Assembly: GCA_963783335.1 (NCBI GenBank)
Contig: CAWAND010000010.1
Location: 186,001-250,000, forward strand
Direction of reading: 5' to 3'
DNA from: CAWAND01 sp963783335
GTDB taxonomy: Bacteria > Chloroflexota > Anaerolineae > Anaerolineales > E44-bin32
Length of the DNA stretch: 64,000 nt
This document shows positions 33,213 through 41,734 of this stretch, piece after piece. A model generated the notes under the pieces. It was given only the letters and a program-made list of their open reading frames with translations. It did no database searches and was not told where the DNA came from. Position 1 is the stretch's first letter; each line of letters opens with the position of its first letter. Position numbers and translations under genes: made by a program.

Positions 33213-34139
33213 ATGATCCACCGACCCCGCCTGACGCCGTTCGCCTGGTTGTCCATCGCCGCCGCCCTGGCCACGATGGCCCTCAAATCAACCGCCTACC
33301 TGCTCACCGGGTCGGTGGGGTTGCTGTCGGACGCGCTCGAATCAGGCGTGAATCTGGCGGCGGCCATCCTGGCCCTCGTCGTGCTCACGGTGGTTGCCCG
33401 CCCCCCGGATGAAGAGCATGCCTACGGCCACGAAAAAGCCGAGTACTTCTCAAGCGGGGCCGAGGGCGCTTTCATCCTGATCGCTGCCAGCGCCATCGCG
33501 TACAAGGCCGTCGAACGCCTTATCAGCCCGGTGCCCCTGCAGCAGCTCGACCTGGGCCTTGTGATATCCGTAGTGGCTTCGATCATCAACTTTGTCGTGG
33601 CCCAGGTGCTGCTCCGGGTCGGGCGAAGCGCCCGCTCGATCGCCCTGGAAGCCGATGCCCGGCATCTGATGACCGACGTGTGGACCTCGGGCGCCGTTTT
33701 GGTGGGCGTCGGGCTGGTCGCACTGACCCACTGGGAGCCGCTTGACTCCCTCGTAGCGCTGGGCGCCGCCATTGGGATCGCGTGGGCCGGTGTGGGCCTG
33801 ATCCGGCGCTCGATTTTCGGGCTGATGGACACGGCCCTGCCCGATCAAGAGGTGGAAGCCGTTCGGGGCATCCTGGCTGGCTACCAGCAAGATGGCGTTC
33901 GGTTCCACGCGCTGCGCACGCGCCAATCAGGGGCGCGGTCGTTTGTCTCCATGCACATCCAGGTGCCCGGCAGCTGGAGCGTTCAGCGCGGCCATGATCT
34001 TTTGGAGACGATCGAGGATCGGGTGCGCCAGGCGGTGCCCTCGGCCACCGTCTTCACCCACATCGAGCCGATCGAAGATCCCACCTCGTGGCAGGATCAG
34101 AGGCTTGATCGAGCTTCCCCAGACGATCCCAAACAATAG
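33213..34139 (+). CDS. Cation diffusion facilitator metal exporter
   Basis: 308 residues from ATG 33213 (MIHRPRLTPFAW); an ATG at 33204 overlaps the -10 box. Six helices with the first metal site in helix 2, SVGLLSDALESGVNLAAA (D-x3-N position), then EEHAYGHEKAEYFSSGAEG, EADARHLMTDVWTSGAVLVG (H-x3-D), and a C-terminal cytoplasmic domain VPGSWSVQRGHDLLETIEDRVRQAVPSATVFTHIEP. The E in place of N/D near helix 2 suggests a Zn/Fe rather than Mn type, but specificity cannot be fixed. It sits after the palindrome at 33144. Confidence 0.93.
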   Translation: MIHRPRLTPFAWLSIAAALATMALKSTAYLLTGSVGLLSDALESGVNLAAAILALVVLTVVARPPDEEHAYGHEKAEYFSSGAEGAFILIAASAIAYKAVERLISPVPLQQLDLGLVISVVASIINFVVAQVLLRVGRSARSIALEADARHLMTDVWTSGAVLVGVGLVALTHWEPLDSLVALGAAIGIAWAGVGLIRRSIFGLMDTALPDQEVEAVRGILAGYQQDGVRFHALRTRQSGARSFVSMHIQVPGSWSVQRGHDLLETIEDRVRQAVPSATVFTHIEPIEDPTSWQDQRLDRASPDDPKQ

Positions 34140-34212
34140 CCCTGGGTAGACAGACTTTCGAAATTTCGATCCGTTGGAGAGAAAACCAGGATGCCCGATG
34201 CTCTGATCGGAA

Positions 34213-35841
34213 TCAGGGTTCGGGCGTGCAGTAGTTCGGATTGCCTGGATCGCTCTTGCAGGCATGATCATTCACAGGCTTGTCAGTCGCGGTGGGCTGC
34301 GGTGGGGGATTGGTGGGTTGCGGGACAGGTGTGTTGCTCGGCTGCGGGACGGGTGTGTTGCTCGGCTGCGGGACAGGTGTGTTGCTCGGCTGGGGAACCG
34401 GCGTGTTTGTCGGCTGCGGGACCGACGTGGAGGTGGGGGCTGTCGTCCCACCCGATGACGTCGGGCTCGGGGTGCGCGTGGCCGTGGCCCCTGACCCCCC
34501 GGTCCCGCCGCCGCCATCGCCTCCCGAGGTGTTCCCGCCCTGCGTCGGACTGGGATTCGATCCGAACCTGCTGCCCACCGGAATCGTCCCGGTTGGCGTG
34601 GCGGTGGGCGAACCCGTCGGCAGGACCAATTCCACCGGCTGGTCACTCTGGTCACTCATGGAAGGCGCCATGGCCTGCATCGTGGCTTGAACGATAAGGG
34701 CAATCTCGCTCGGGCTCAGGCCGGAACCCGAACCACCGGACACCTGGGTGTTGAGCGCGCGAATCGTGGCTTGATAGTCAATCGAGGTGGCATTCGCCTG
34801 CCGCCCCCCAGTTTCGGCTCCTGTCTGGAAAGCGGCCATGGCCAGGCCTGCTGACGGCAGCAAGAGAAGCAGCACGGTTGCCAACGCGGCCGTCCGGTAG
34901 CGAGAACGCCAGATCTTGGTGACCATCCCAATTGGGCCAGAGATTGGCGAGCGCTCCAATATCCAAGTGGAAACATCAAAACGATCCGGCTGGGGAATGA
35001 AGTTGCCGGCCTCGTCCAGACTGGCCCCGACGGCCTCTTTAAATGCCAGGGCCAAATCCGACACCGAGTCAAACCGATCCGATGGTCGCTTGCTCAGGGC
35101 TTTGTTCAGCACGCGCTCGACGTCCCGCGGGATGCGCGGGTTGACCGCTCGCGGCCTCGGCAGGGGCTCATTGATATGCTGCACGGCGATTGCCATCGGC
35201 GTATCGCCTGAGAAGGGGAGCTGCCCCGTACAGAGCTGATAGAGCATGATGCCCATCGAATACTGATCTGATCTGGCGGTCAGCGTGTCTCCCTGGCACT
35301 GCTCGGGGGACATGTATGACGGGGTCCCGATAAGCGCCGAGCCAGTCAGACTGAGCGACACGTCGATGACGTGCGCGAATCCGAAATCCGACAGAAGGGC
35401 CCGGCCGTCATCCGACAGCAGAACATTCGATGGTTTCACATCGCGGTGGACGATGCCATGTTCATGGGCGAATTGGAGGGCGGAAGAGATGTCGTTTACG
35501 ATCTCCACGCCTTCTTGTGGGGTGAGCGGACCACCTTGGAGCCGATTGTAGAGGGTACCCCGGGGCATGAACGGCATCACAATGTATGCAAAGCCATCCT
35601 GTTTCCCATAGTCCAACACAGGTACGATATTAGGGTGCTTCAGTTCAAGCAGAAGCTCAATTTCACGGTTGAAACGGGTCTCGAACTTGGGGTCTTGCGC
35701 AATGTAGGGGGAGAGGACTTTGACGGCAACGGTCTCGTTGCGCACCATGTCGAGGGCTTTGAATACCGAGGTCATCCCACCCTGGCCGATTTGCTCCAGG
35801 ATGTGATAGTTACCGAGCTTCAACCCCTCGAGACGATCCAT
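34213..35841 (-). CDS. Transmembrane serine/threonine protein kinase
   Basis: 542 residues. Kinase domain 1-265: glycine loop LEQIGQGGMTSVFKAL, the VAVKVLS lysine, catalytic HGIVHRDVKPSNVLL, ALLSDFGFAHVI in the DFG position, activation loop GTPSYMSPEQ. One membrane helix (about 310-330, ALATVLLLLLPSAGLAMAAF) and an outside tail of about 210 residues rich in Pro/Thr/Gly, ending with four to five PQPSNTPV units and a Cys-containing end (ACKSDPGNPNYC). The type resembles PknB-like kinases without PASTA repeats. It may sense the wall or surface. No cognate phosphatase is adjacent. Confidence 0.93.
   Translation of the reverse strand: MDRLEGLKLGNYHILEQIGQGGMTSVFKALDMVRNETVAVKVLSPYIAQDPKFETRFNREIELLLELKHPNIVPVLDYGKQDGFAYIVMPFMPRGTLYNRLQGGPLTPQEGVEIVNDISSALQFAHEHGIVHRDVKPSNVLLSDDGRALLSDFGFAHVIDVSLSLTGSALIGTPSYMSPEQCQGDTLTARSDQYSMGIMLYQLCTGQLPFSGDTPMAIAVQHINEPLPRPRAVNPRIPRDVERVLNKALSKRPSDRFDSVSDLALAFKEAVGASLDEAGNFIPQPDRFDVSTWILERSPISGPIGMVTKIWRSRYRTAALATVLLLLLPSAGLAMAAFQTGAETGGRQANATSIDYQATIRALNTQVSGGSGSGLSPSEIALIVQATMQAMAPSMSDQSDQPVELVLPTGSPTATPTGTIPVGSRFGSNPSPTQGGNTSGGDGGGGTGGSGATATRTPSPTSSGGTTAPTSTSVPQPTNTPVPQPSNTPVPQPSNTPVPQPSNTPVPQPTNPPPQPTATDKPVNDHACKSDPGNPNYCTPEP
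34316..34411 (-). repeat. 24-bp tandem repeat in the kinase tail
   Basis: Four units of 24 bp start at 34316, 34340, 34364 and 34388, each encoding PQPSNTPV or a close variant; the first three differ at only a few bases, the fourth more. Copy number is likely to vary between strains. Confidence 0.8.
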
Positions 35842-36029
35842 ACAGAATCACCGCTCCCATCACACCGCCACAGTTTGCCGGCCCAGCCATCTTGGGCCCA
35901 GTCGAAACCGAAACAAGGCGGCGTGCTTCCCTCCGGCATCATCCGCCGTTTCAATTGTCCCCCGAAGCCGACTAGGAATCAAGTACTAGATATGGGAAGA
36001 TTTTCCTCAAAACCGCCACTTGTAGGGGG

Positions 36030-36326
36030 TCACCCAGCATCATCAGCATACATGAGGGTCACCAAGCCCTCGGCGAAGGTGTTGAGGTTGTCGCCGGCGG
36101 CCTGCATCTCTGGGCTCCGCATGGCGGTTTTGAGCGCCGCCTCGTCCTCAAAATGCATCACGGCCAGCATGTAGCAGCCGTCTCCCATCAGTGTGCGCTG
36201 GACGCGTTTCAGGTCTACCTGCTGAAGCCCAGGAACCTTGCGGATGAGGGGCATGTGCGTCTCAAAGTAAGCCTTGTCGAAGGCTTGGGGGTCGTCTGGT
36301 TGTGCGTAGAGTGCGACAAGATCCAT
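36030..36326 (-). CDS. EthD-family small protein
   Basis: 98 residues, MDLVALYAQPDDPQAFDKAYFETHMPLIRKVPGL, then YMLAVMHFEDEAALKTAMRSPEMQAAGDNLNTFAE. These match the EthD dimeric alpha-beta-barrel fold (ferredoxin-like) found beside ring- and ether-degrading oxygenases. It lies 32 nt after paaD and may belong to that operon. Its role in EthD-type systems is accessory, and no catalytic residue is established. Confidence 0.82.
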   Translation of the reverse strand: MDLVALYAQPDDPQAFDKAYFETHMPLIRKVPGLQQVDLKRVQRTLMGDGCYMLAVMHFEDEAALKTAMRSPEMQAAGDNLNTFAEGLVTLMYADDAG

Positions 36327-36358
36327 GGCGTGACTCTCCTCGGCAGCTTCTTGGCGAG

Positions 36359-36859
36359 CTAGAGGGGCTTGAAGGCTTCAAACGGCTGGTGACAGTTGTT
36401 GCAGAAATGGATCGATCGGCAAGCCGTCGAGCCAAAATCGTTCTTGACTTCCGTGTCCTCCGACCCACAGTATGGGCAGGCCGCTGGCTGCTCGAGCACC
36501 AGCCGGACATTGCCGCCGTGCTTCGCAGGCGGCGAAAGTCCAAACTGCCTGAGTTGAGCCAGGGTTTCCTGGGACAGATCATCGGTGGTCCAAGGCGGAT
36601 CGAACTTGAGAGACACCTCTGCCGTCTCGAATCCGAGATCAAGCAGCGTTCGCCGGATCTCATCCCGCATGGCCGACAGCGCCGGGCAGCCGGCAAAGGT
36701 GGGGGTGATGGTCACCCGCACATGGCTGCCCTCCACTTCGACCTGGCGAGCGACGTTCAGCTCCACCACGGACACAACGGGGATCTCGGGATCCTTAACG
36801 CCCTCCAACGCCTCCCAGATCTGCGGGATGGTCGGCAGCCCAGTCGCTTCGTGCCTCAC
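36359..36859 (-). CDS. paaD: PaaD-like scaffold protein for the phenylacetyl-CoA epoxidase
   Basis: 166 residues with a GTG start at 36859 that overlaps the paaC stop. The N-half is a MIP18/DUF59 domain: QIWEALEGVKDPEIPVVSVVELN, with ITPTFAGCPALSAMRDEI carrying the conserved Cys. The C-terminal Zn/Fe-S-like part has CPYCGSEDTEVKNDFGSTACRSIHFCNNC, four Cys pairs, typical of PaaD. PaaD is needed for maturation of the PaaABCE monooxygenase, probably in iron-sulfur cluster handling. Confidence 0.93.
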   Translation of the reverse strand: MRHEATGLPTIPQIWEALEGVKDPEIPVVSVVELNVARQVEVEGSHVRVTITPTFAGCPALSAMRDEIRRTLLDLGFETAEVSLKFDPPWTTDDLSQETLAQLRQFGLSPPAKHGGNVRLVLEQPAACPYCGSEDTEVKNDFGSTACRSIHFCNNCHQPFEAFKPL

Positions 36860-37623
36860 CACGAAACCCCCGGGTAGGCGCGCGCTACCGACTGCATTTC
36901 CGTCAGCAAGCCCACCAGATGCTCGCTGTGGGCGCGTCGATCTGTCGTGGGCGGCTCGCCGCCCTCCGGCAGCGCCAGATCCGCGGCTTTGAAATCCGCC
37001 TCGACCTTGGCCAGCCACGCCTCCCGACCGGCCGACCTCAACGGCACCAAGCCCTCTGCCGCCAGGTCGTCGTCCGTCGGCTGGGTGACAAACAACTGCA
37101 GGGCATAGGGCCAGATTTCGTCCAGCGCCTGGGAGAGGCGACGGTGGGACTCCGGGGTGCCTCGCCCGAGACGCCGGATCCAAGCCTGCGTGTGGCGCAG
37201 ATGGTACATCTCCTCCCGGGCGATCTTGGAAGCCGCCTCGGCCAGTGGCTGGTAGCTCGAGTCGGCCAAACCTGGGAGCCAAACGGACTCCGCCACGTCG
37301 AACAGGTACTGTCTCAGCATGCTGAACGCCCAGTCGCCGCGCGGTAGTTCTACCATCTGGACATTTCGAAAGAAGGGCGCTTCGCGGAAGAACACCAGTC
37401 GGTCCGGATAGGTTTCGGGGTCTTCATCCACCAACTCGGCGTGCAGCCGATACCACAAGCCGGCGTGGCCCATTTCATCCACGGCCAGGTTGGTGAAGGC
37501 AATGTCTTCTTCCAAGATCGGCGCGTGGCCGGTCCATTCCGAGTTGCGATGGGCCAGAATCATCTCGTCGTCGGCCATGGCCAACAGATAGGTGGCGAGC
37601 TGGGGTTTGAGATCGGTCTTCAT
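36856..37623 (-). CDS. paaC: Phenylacetyl-CoA 1,2-epoxidase structural subunit
   Basis: 255 residues from ATG 37623, overlapping the paaB stop by one base (TGATG). Ferritin-like fold without the full di-iron ligand set: MADDEMILAHRNSEWTGHAPILEEDIAFTNLAVDEMGHAGL, then SYQPLAEAASKIAREEMYHLRHTQAWI. PaaC supports the catalytic PaaA in the PaaAC core. Gene order A-B-C-D on the minus strand with overlapping starts and stops indicates one translated unit. Confidence 0.94.
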   Translation of the reverse strand: MKTDLKPQLATYLLAMADDEMILAHRNSEWTGHAPILEEDIAFTNLAVDEMGHAGLWYRLHAELVDEDPETYPDRLVFFREAPFFRNVQMVELPRGDWAFSMLRQYLFDVAESVWLPGLADSSYQPLAEAASKIAREEMYHLRHTQAWIRRLGRGTPESHRRLSQALDEIWPYALQLFVTQPTDDDLAAEGLVPLRSAGREAWLAKVEADFKAADLALPEGGEPPTTDRRAHSEHLVGLLTEMQSVARAYPGVSW

Positions 37624-38159
37624 CACTCATCACCCGGCGGGTCGTGTTGGCCGGCCTTGATTTCTCGGATCAAGCGCTCTGTGCGATAGAAGGATTGATG
37701 GCGGAAAGGTTTGTCGCGCGCTGCCTCGAACCAGGCTGGCCCCTCATCTTCCGGGCTGGCAACGATGGTCGACGTTGGGACGACCATCCAAACCCAGCTA
37801 TCGCCGTTGAAGGCTTCTGATGCCTTGCGAAGGGCATCGGCCGGTGACCTGGCGACGACCTGGCCGACGCGCGCGTGCTGCCCTTTGGAGGCCGATTTGG
37901 TGAACACCTCGTAGGCCTGTTCCTGTCCGCTGGTGCCCGGCGATTCAAGCGCCTCCAGCCCTTCGACCGTGACCTCCTTTACGTGGGACGCCGGAGCCAC
38001 CCACAAGCTGACACAGTCCGGTCGCCGGACGAACACATCGCGCGCATTCAGCAGCGCCATCTCGCCATCCGAGGCGTGAACGCTTCCACAGTTCAAATAC
38101 GGCGAATCAGCCGTGTCTTGCTTGAAGACATAGAACCGCGGCCACTGCGTGTCGGTCAA
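37623..38159 (-). CDS. paaB: Double-domain PaaB-like subunit
   Basis: 178 residues with a TTG start at 38159 that overlaps the paaA stop (TTGA). Typical PaaB is about 95 residues; this has two PaaB-like units. The first (about 9-58) reads FYVFKQDTADSPYLN, HASDGEMALLNARDVFVRRPDCVSLWVAP. The second (about 82-135) reads YEVFTKSASKGQHARVGQVVARSPADALRKAS and DSWVWMVVPTS. The second lacks the DEMALRNARD-like motif. The tail is ARDKPFRHQSFYRTERLIREI. PaaB bridges PaaAC units in the complex, so a fused pair could change the stoichiometry (inference). Confidence 0.87.
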   Translation of the reverse strand: MTDTQWPRFYVFKQDTADSPYLNCGSVHASDGEMALLNARDVFVRRPDCVSLWVAPASHVKEVTVEGLEALESPGTSGQEQAYEVFTKSASKGQHARVGQVVARSPADALRKASEAFNGDSWVWMVVPTSTIVASPEDEGPAWFEAARDKPFRHQSFYRTERLIREIKAGQHDPPGDE

Positions 38160-39139
38160 CTCGCTTCCGCCGTTTCTGCGCGCTCCGCATAGGCTGCCAG
38201 CGCTTCGCGCACCCAGCGACCGTCCTCGTGGGCCTGACGCCGGGCATCCAGCCGTTCCATGTTGCACGGTCCGTCCCCATGGATCACTCGGTAGAACTCA
38301 TCCCAGTCGATCTCACCGATGGTCCAATGGCCCGCATCTTCATCGAACGACAAGTCGGGGTCGGGCACGGTCAAACCTAAAGCCTGCAGCTCTGGGATCA
38401 GGTTGTCTATGAACGTTTGGCGCAGCTCATCGTTGGTGCGGGTCTTGATCCCCCACCGGATGAGCTGAGGCGAATTGGGGGAGTTGGAGTCGTGGGGACC
38501 GAACATCATCAGCGTCGGCCACCACCAACGGTTGATAGCATCTTGAACCATCTGTTTCTGCTCGGGGGTTCCGCGCGCCATGCGGATGACCATCTCTTTC
38601 CCTTGCTTCATATGGAAGCTTTCCTCGGCGCATATGCGGATGTTGGCCCGTGAGTAGGGGCCGAATGAGCAGCGGGCAAGCATAGTTTGGTTGAGTATGG
38701 CGGCGCCATCGACAAAATAGCCGATGATCCCAATGTCTGCCCAACTCAGGGTCGGGTAGTTGAATATGTTGGAATACTTGGCTTTCTCTGTGAGCAGCGC
38801 TTCGAGGAGTTCCTGACGGTCGACACCCAGAGTCTCAGCCGCGTGGTAGAGGTACTGGCCGTGGCCGGCTTCATCCTGGACTTTGGCCAGCAAGACCAGC
38901 TTGCGCCGCAGATTCGGGGCACGCGTAATCCAGCCCCCCTCCGGCAGCATCCCGACCACCTCACTGTGGGCGTGTTGGGAGATCATGCGGACCAGCTGCT
39001 TCCGATAAGCCTCGGGCATCCAATCGCCGGGTTCGATCTTCTCGCCGCGAGCTATGCGGTCTTCGAAGGCGGCCAGCTTGTCCTGATCACCTTGCTCACC
39101 AACCATTGCCTGCGTCTCCTCAAAGGTCATTGGGCTCAT
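38156..39139 (-). CDS. paaA: Phenylacetyl-CoA 1,2-epoxidase catalytic subunit
   Basis: 327 residues. Ferritin-like di-iron enzyme that epoxidises the ring of phenylacetyl-CoA with O2. Iron ligands in QDEAGHGQYLYHAAE (ExxH) and ICAEESFHMKQGKEM (ExxH); also MISQHAHSEVVGMLPEGGWITRAPNLRRK, a family hallmark, and the C-terminal DWDEFYRVIHGDGPCN. No ribosome site is clear before the ATG. First gene of paaABCD. The electron donor PaaE is absent here and must be encoded elsewhere. Confidence 0.96.
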   Translation of the reverse strand: MSPMTFEETQAMVGEQGDQDKLAAFEDRIARGEKIEPGDWMPEAYRKQLVRMISQHAHSEVVGMLPEGGWITRAPNLRRKLVLLAKVQDEAGHGQYLYHAAETLGVDRQELLEALLTEKAKYSNIFNYPTLSWADIGIIGYFVDGAAILNQTMLARCSFGPYSRANIRICAEESFHMKQGKEMVIRMARGTPEQKQMVQDAINRWWWPTLMMFGPHDSNSPNSPQLIRWGIKTRTNDELRQTFIDNLIPELQALGLTVPDPDLSFDEDAGHWTIGEIDWDEFYRVIHGDGPCNMERLDARRQAHEDGRWVREALAAYAERAETAEAS

Positions 39140-39218
39140 ACAGACCCAACAAGCGCCCCAATCTGAGCCACGGAATCATTATAAGCGGTGGTGACAATTC
39201 ACCCTGGCGGCGACGTCG

Positions 39219-40107
39219 TCAACCCTGTGGAGGGTGCCCCTCGGGCCATTCTGGCGCGTCGTCTTCCATCCAGCGGCGGCGTATTTCGCTGTAGTCCGGA
39301 GGCCTCTTTTCGAGGAACGAGCGCACACCTTCGCGAGTTTCCGGGCTGGTGTTGTGAATCGCCAACCAATCCCGTCCGTGGCCGATGGTCAGGTGCCAGC
39401 TGAAATCGCGCCAGAAGTTGAGCTGCTGCTTGGTATAGCGTGTCTTCTCGGGAAACTTGTCGATCAACTTAGCCACCAGGCCGTCCACCGTTTTGTCCAA
39501 ATCAGCCCGCGGCACGACGTAGTTCACCAGACCCCACTCGGCCGCTTTTGCCGCCGGGATCTCTTCGTTCAAGAACAGGATCTCGCGCGCCCGCCTGTCA
39601 CCAACTATGAGCGGCAGGAACTGTGTCGCTCCAGCCAGGGCCACGCTACCGTGAACTCGTGCCAACTTGCCGAATGTAAATGTCATCCGCCGCCACCGCC
39701 AGATCGCAGCTCATATTGAATTCGTTGCCACCGCCGACAACGATGCCGTTGAGCCGTGCGACGGTCGGCTTGCCGATGTTCCTCAGCCTCTCATGGCATT
39801 CAACAAATCGTCCCATCCACTTCCAGTAGTCCCGTGGGCGTTCCAGGAAGGCCTCCTGCTCCTGGAGATCGGCCCCGGTACAGAAGGCGCGTTCTCCCGA
39901 CCCAGTGAGAACCAGGACCGCCACTTCATCGTCCCAGCTGGCGTCCAAGAAGGCCTCATTCAACTCTTCCAGCATCAGACCATTGACGGCGTTTAAGACC
40001 TTCGGCCGGTTGAAGGTGACCGTCGCTCGACCGCCGCCCTTTGTGTATTGGATCAGTTTGAAGTTGAAAAACTCGGCTGGCCGTCCGATATATGTGCGAT
40101 TTTTCAC
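39219..40107 (-). pseudogene. Enoyl-CoA hydratase/isomerase with a frameshift
   Basis: The GTG start at 40107 has GGGAGGA ahead of it. The first frame encodes FKLIQYTKGGGRATVTFNRPKVLNAVNG, FCTGADLQEQEA and NGIVVGGGNEFNMSCDLAVAADD (oxyanion hole and GGG motif) and fails near 39665-39685. The second frame continues at ARVHGSVALAGATQFLPLIVGDRRAREIL and runs to 39219 with EEIPAAKAAEWGLVNYVVP. A one-base loss explains it. A restored protein of about 295 residues would be a PaaF/PaaG-like hydratase-isomerase, fitting the paa cluster. It lies 79 bp before paaA. Confidence 0.82.
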
Positions 40108-40140
40108 AATCCGTCCTCCCAAAAGGCAAATCGGCTTCGA

Positions 40141-41704
40141 TCATCCGCCCTTGGCTTGCGACCCATGCGTTCTGACTTGACGTCGCACCCATGGGGCTGG
40201 GCGATAGCGGTCTTCGCCAAACTCCCGCTGCAGATGTTCCAACACGGTCAGTATGCGGTGGAAGCCGAGGGCGCGGCCCCATGTGATCGGGCCGTGCGGG
40301 TAGTTGGCACCCAGCTCCATCGCTTCGTCCAGGGTCGCCTCCGGGGCCACACCTTCCCCCAAGGCGAAGGCGGCTTCATTCACCAGCATGGCCACGATGC
40401 GCGGCGAGACCATCCCCGGCGGATCATCCACCCACAGCGGAAGCTTGCCCAAGGCGCGCATCAGCTCTTCCGCCCGGTGGCTCGCTTCCGGCGTCGTATG
40501 CGGCCCCTTGGTGAGCACCGCAACCTGCCCAGATGCCAGGAAGAGGCCGTCAACACCGACCAACCGGTCGGGGTGCCCCACCCACTGGCTGGCTTCGTGC
40601 ATCGTCACATCGGCTGCCTGGCAGAACAACGGAACGGTTGCCGGGAGATCCCGATCCATCTCGCGCAGGACCTCGATCGACGCTTCCTGCCGGCCTGCCG
40701 CGACCCACCCCGCTTGGGCCGTTTGAGCCGATCCGGCCATCGCGCCGACGGCCTGCAGCAGATCCTCCAGCCCGGGAGTCCAAGATCCCCTGGACAAGAG
40801 GACCGGCCCAACGGCCCGGCTCGCCTCCGGAAATGGGGGAGCCTCGGCCTGGCGCCCCTCACCGTAGTCATAGAATCCGCTGCCGGTCTTGCGGCCAAGG
40901 CTGCCTTGAAGGACCTTCTGCTGTTGGATGGGATGAGGTCGATAGCGCGGCTCCCCGAAAGTCTGCGCGTACATGGAGGCCATGGCGGCCAGGTTGACAT
41001 CGATGCCGATCAGGTCCATCAGGCGGAATGGCCCCATGCGGAAGCCTGCGCCATGCTCAAGAATCCAATCCAATGTCTGCGCATCGGCTGCCCCCTCCCC
41101 GAGCAGCTTGAGAGCTTCTCCGTAGAATGGGCGCGCAATCCGATTGACAATGAACCCGGGTGAATCGGCGACGACCACCGGCGATTTCCCGAGCCGTCGG
41201 GCAAGGTCGACGGTGCGCTCGATGGTTGAGTTCTGAGGTCTGTCCGGTGCGGATGATTTCGACGAGCGGCATCACCGCCGCCGGATTGAAGAAATGCATC
41301 CCCACGGCCCGCCGGGGCTCATCCAATGCCACGCCTATGGCCGTCACCGAAAGCGTGCTGGTGTTGGTGGCCAACACGCAATCCGCCCGGCAGTTTGCCT
41401 GCAGATCGCCGAACACCCGCCGCTTGAGCTCCAGGTCCTCCGGCACCGCTTCGATGATCACGTCACACGCGCTCAAGGCATCCAAGGTCGAAGCGGTCCG
41501 CAAATCACCCAACGCTTCGAGCTGGCCTTTCCGCTCCAGGTGGTGCCGCAGATAACCGAGGCCGCGATCGAGCACCGCAACTGACACGTCGACCATCACC
41601 ACCGGCAGGTGGGCGTACAAGGCGGCCAGGGCGATCCCAGACCCCATCGTTCCCGCCCCGACAATGCCAAGTCTGGTCCTCGAGTCCGAGGAATCTGTAC
41701 TCAT
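40141..41704 (-). pseudogene. 3-hydroxyacyl-CoA dehydrogenase with a frameshift
   Basis: Starts at 41704 (MSTDSSDSRTRLG) with NAD fold RLGIVGAGTMGSGIALAAL, CDVIIEAVPEDLELKRRVFGDL, VLATNTSTLSVTAIG and MHFFNPAAVMPLVEIIRTGQTS. The frame breaks near 41232; the next frame resumes as STIERTVDLARRLGKSPVVVADSPGFIVNRIARPF and goes on through two C-terminal 3HCDH domains to 40141. One base restores a protein of about 520 residues like PaaH/FadB2 with a duplicated C-domain. It oxidises the 3-hydroxyadipyl-CoA-type intermediate in phenylacetate breakdown. Confidence 0.84.
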
Positions 41705-41734
41705 GTCAGCTCCAACAGAAGGGATGTGCTTAGA

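Noticed and set aside
34280..34690. Plus-strand frame with GCGTGVLLGCGTGVLL repeats over the kinase tail
   Set aside because: It is the antisense shadow of the 24-bp Pro/Ser repeat in the kinase; no ribosome site and low-complexity sequence.
35923..35945. Third copy of the leader element upstream of the kinase
   Set aside because: Only the GCCGGAGGG box resembles it; the other boxes and stems are absent.
40092..40109. Palindrome at the hydratase start
   Set aside because: One half-site is broken (TGTGC) and the bases encode the first residues of the gene; treated as chance.
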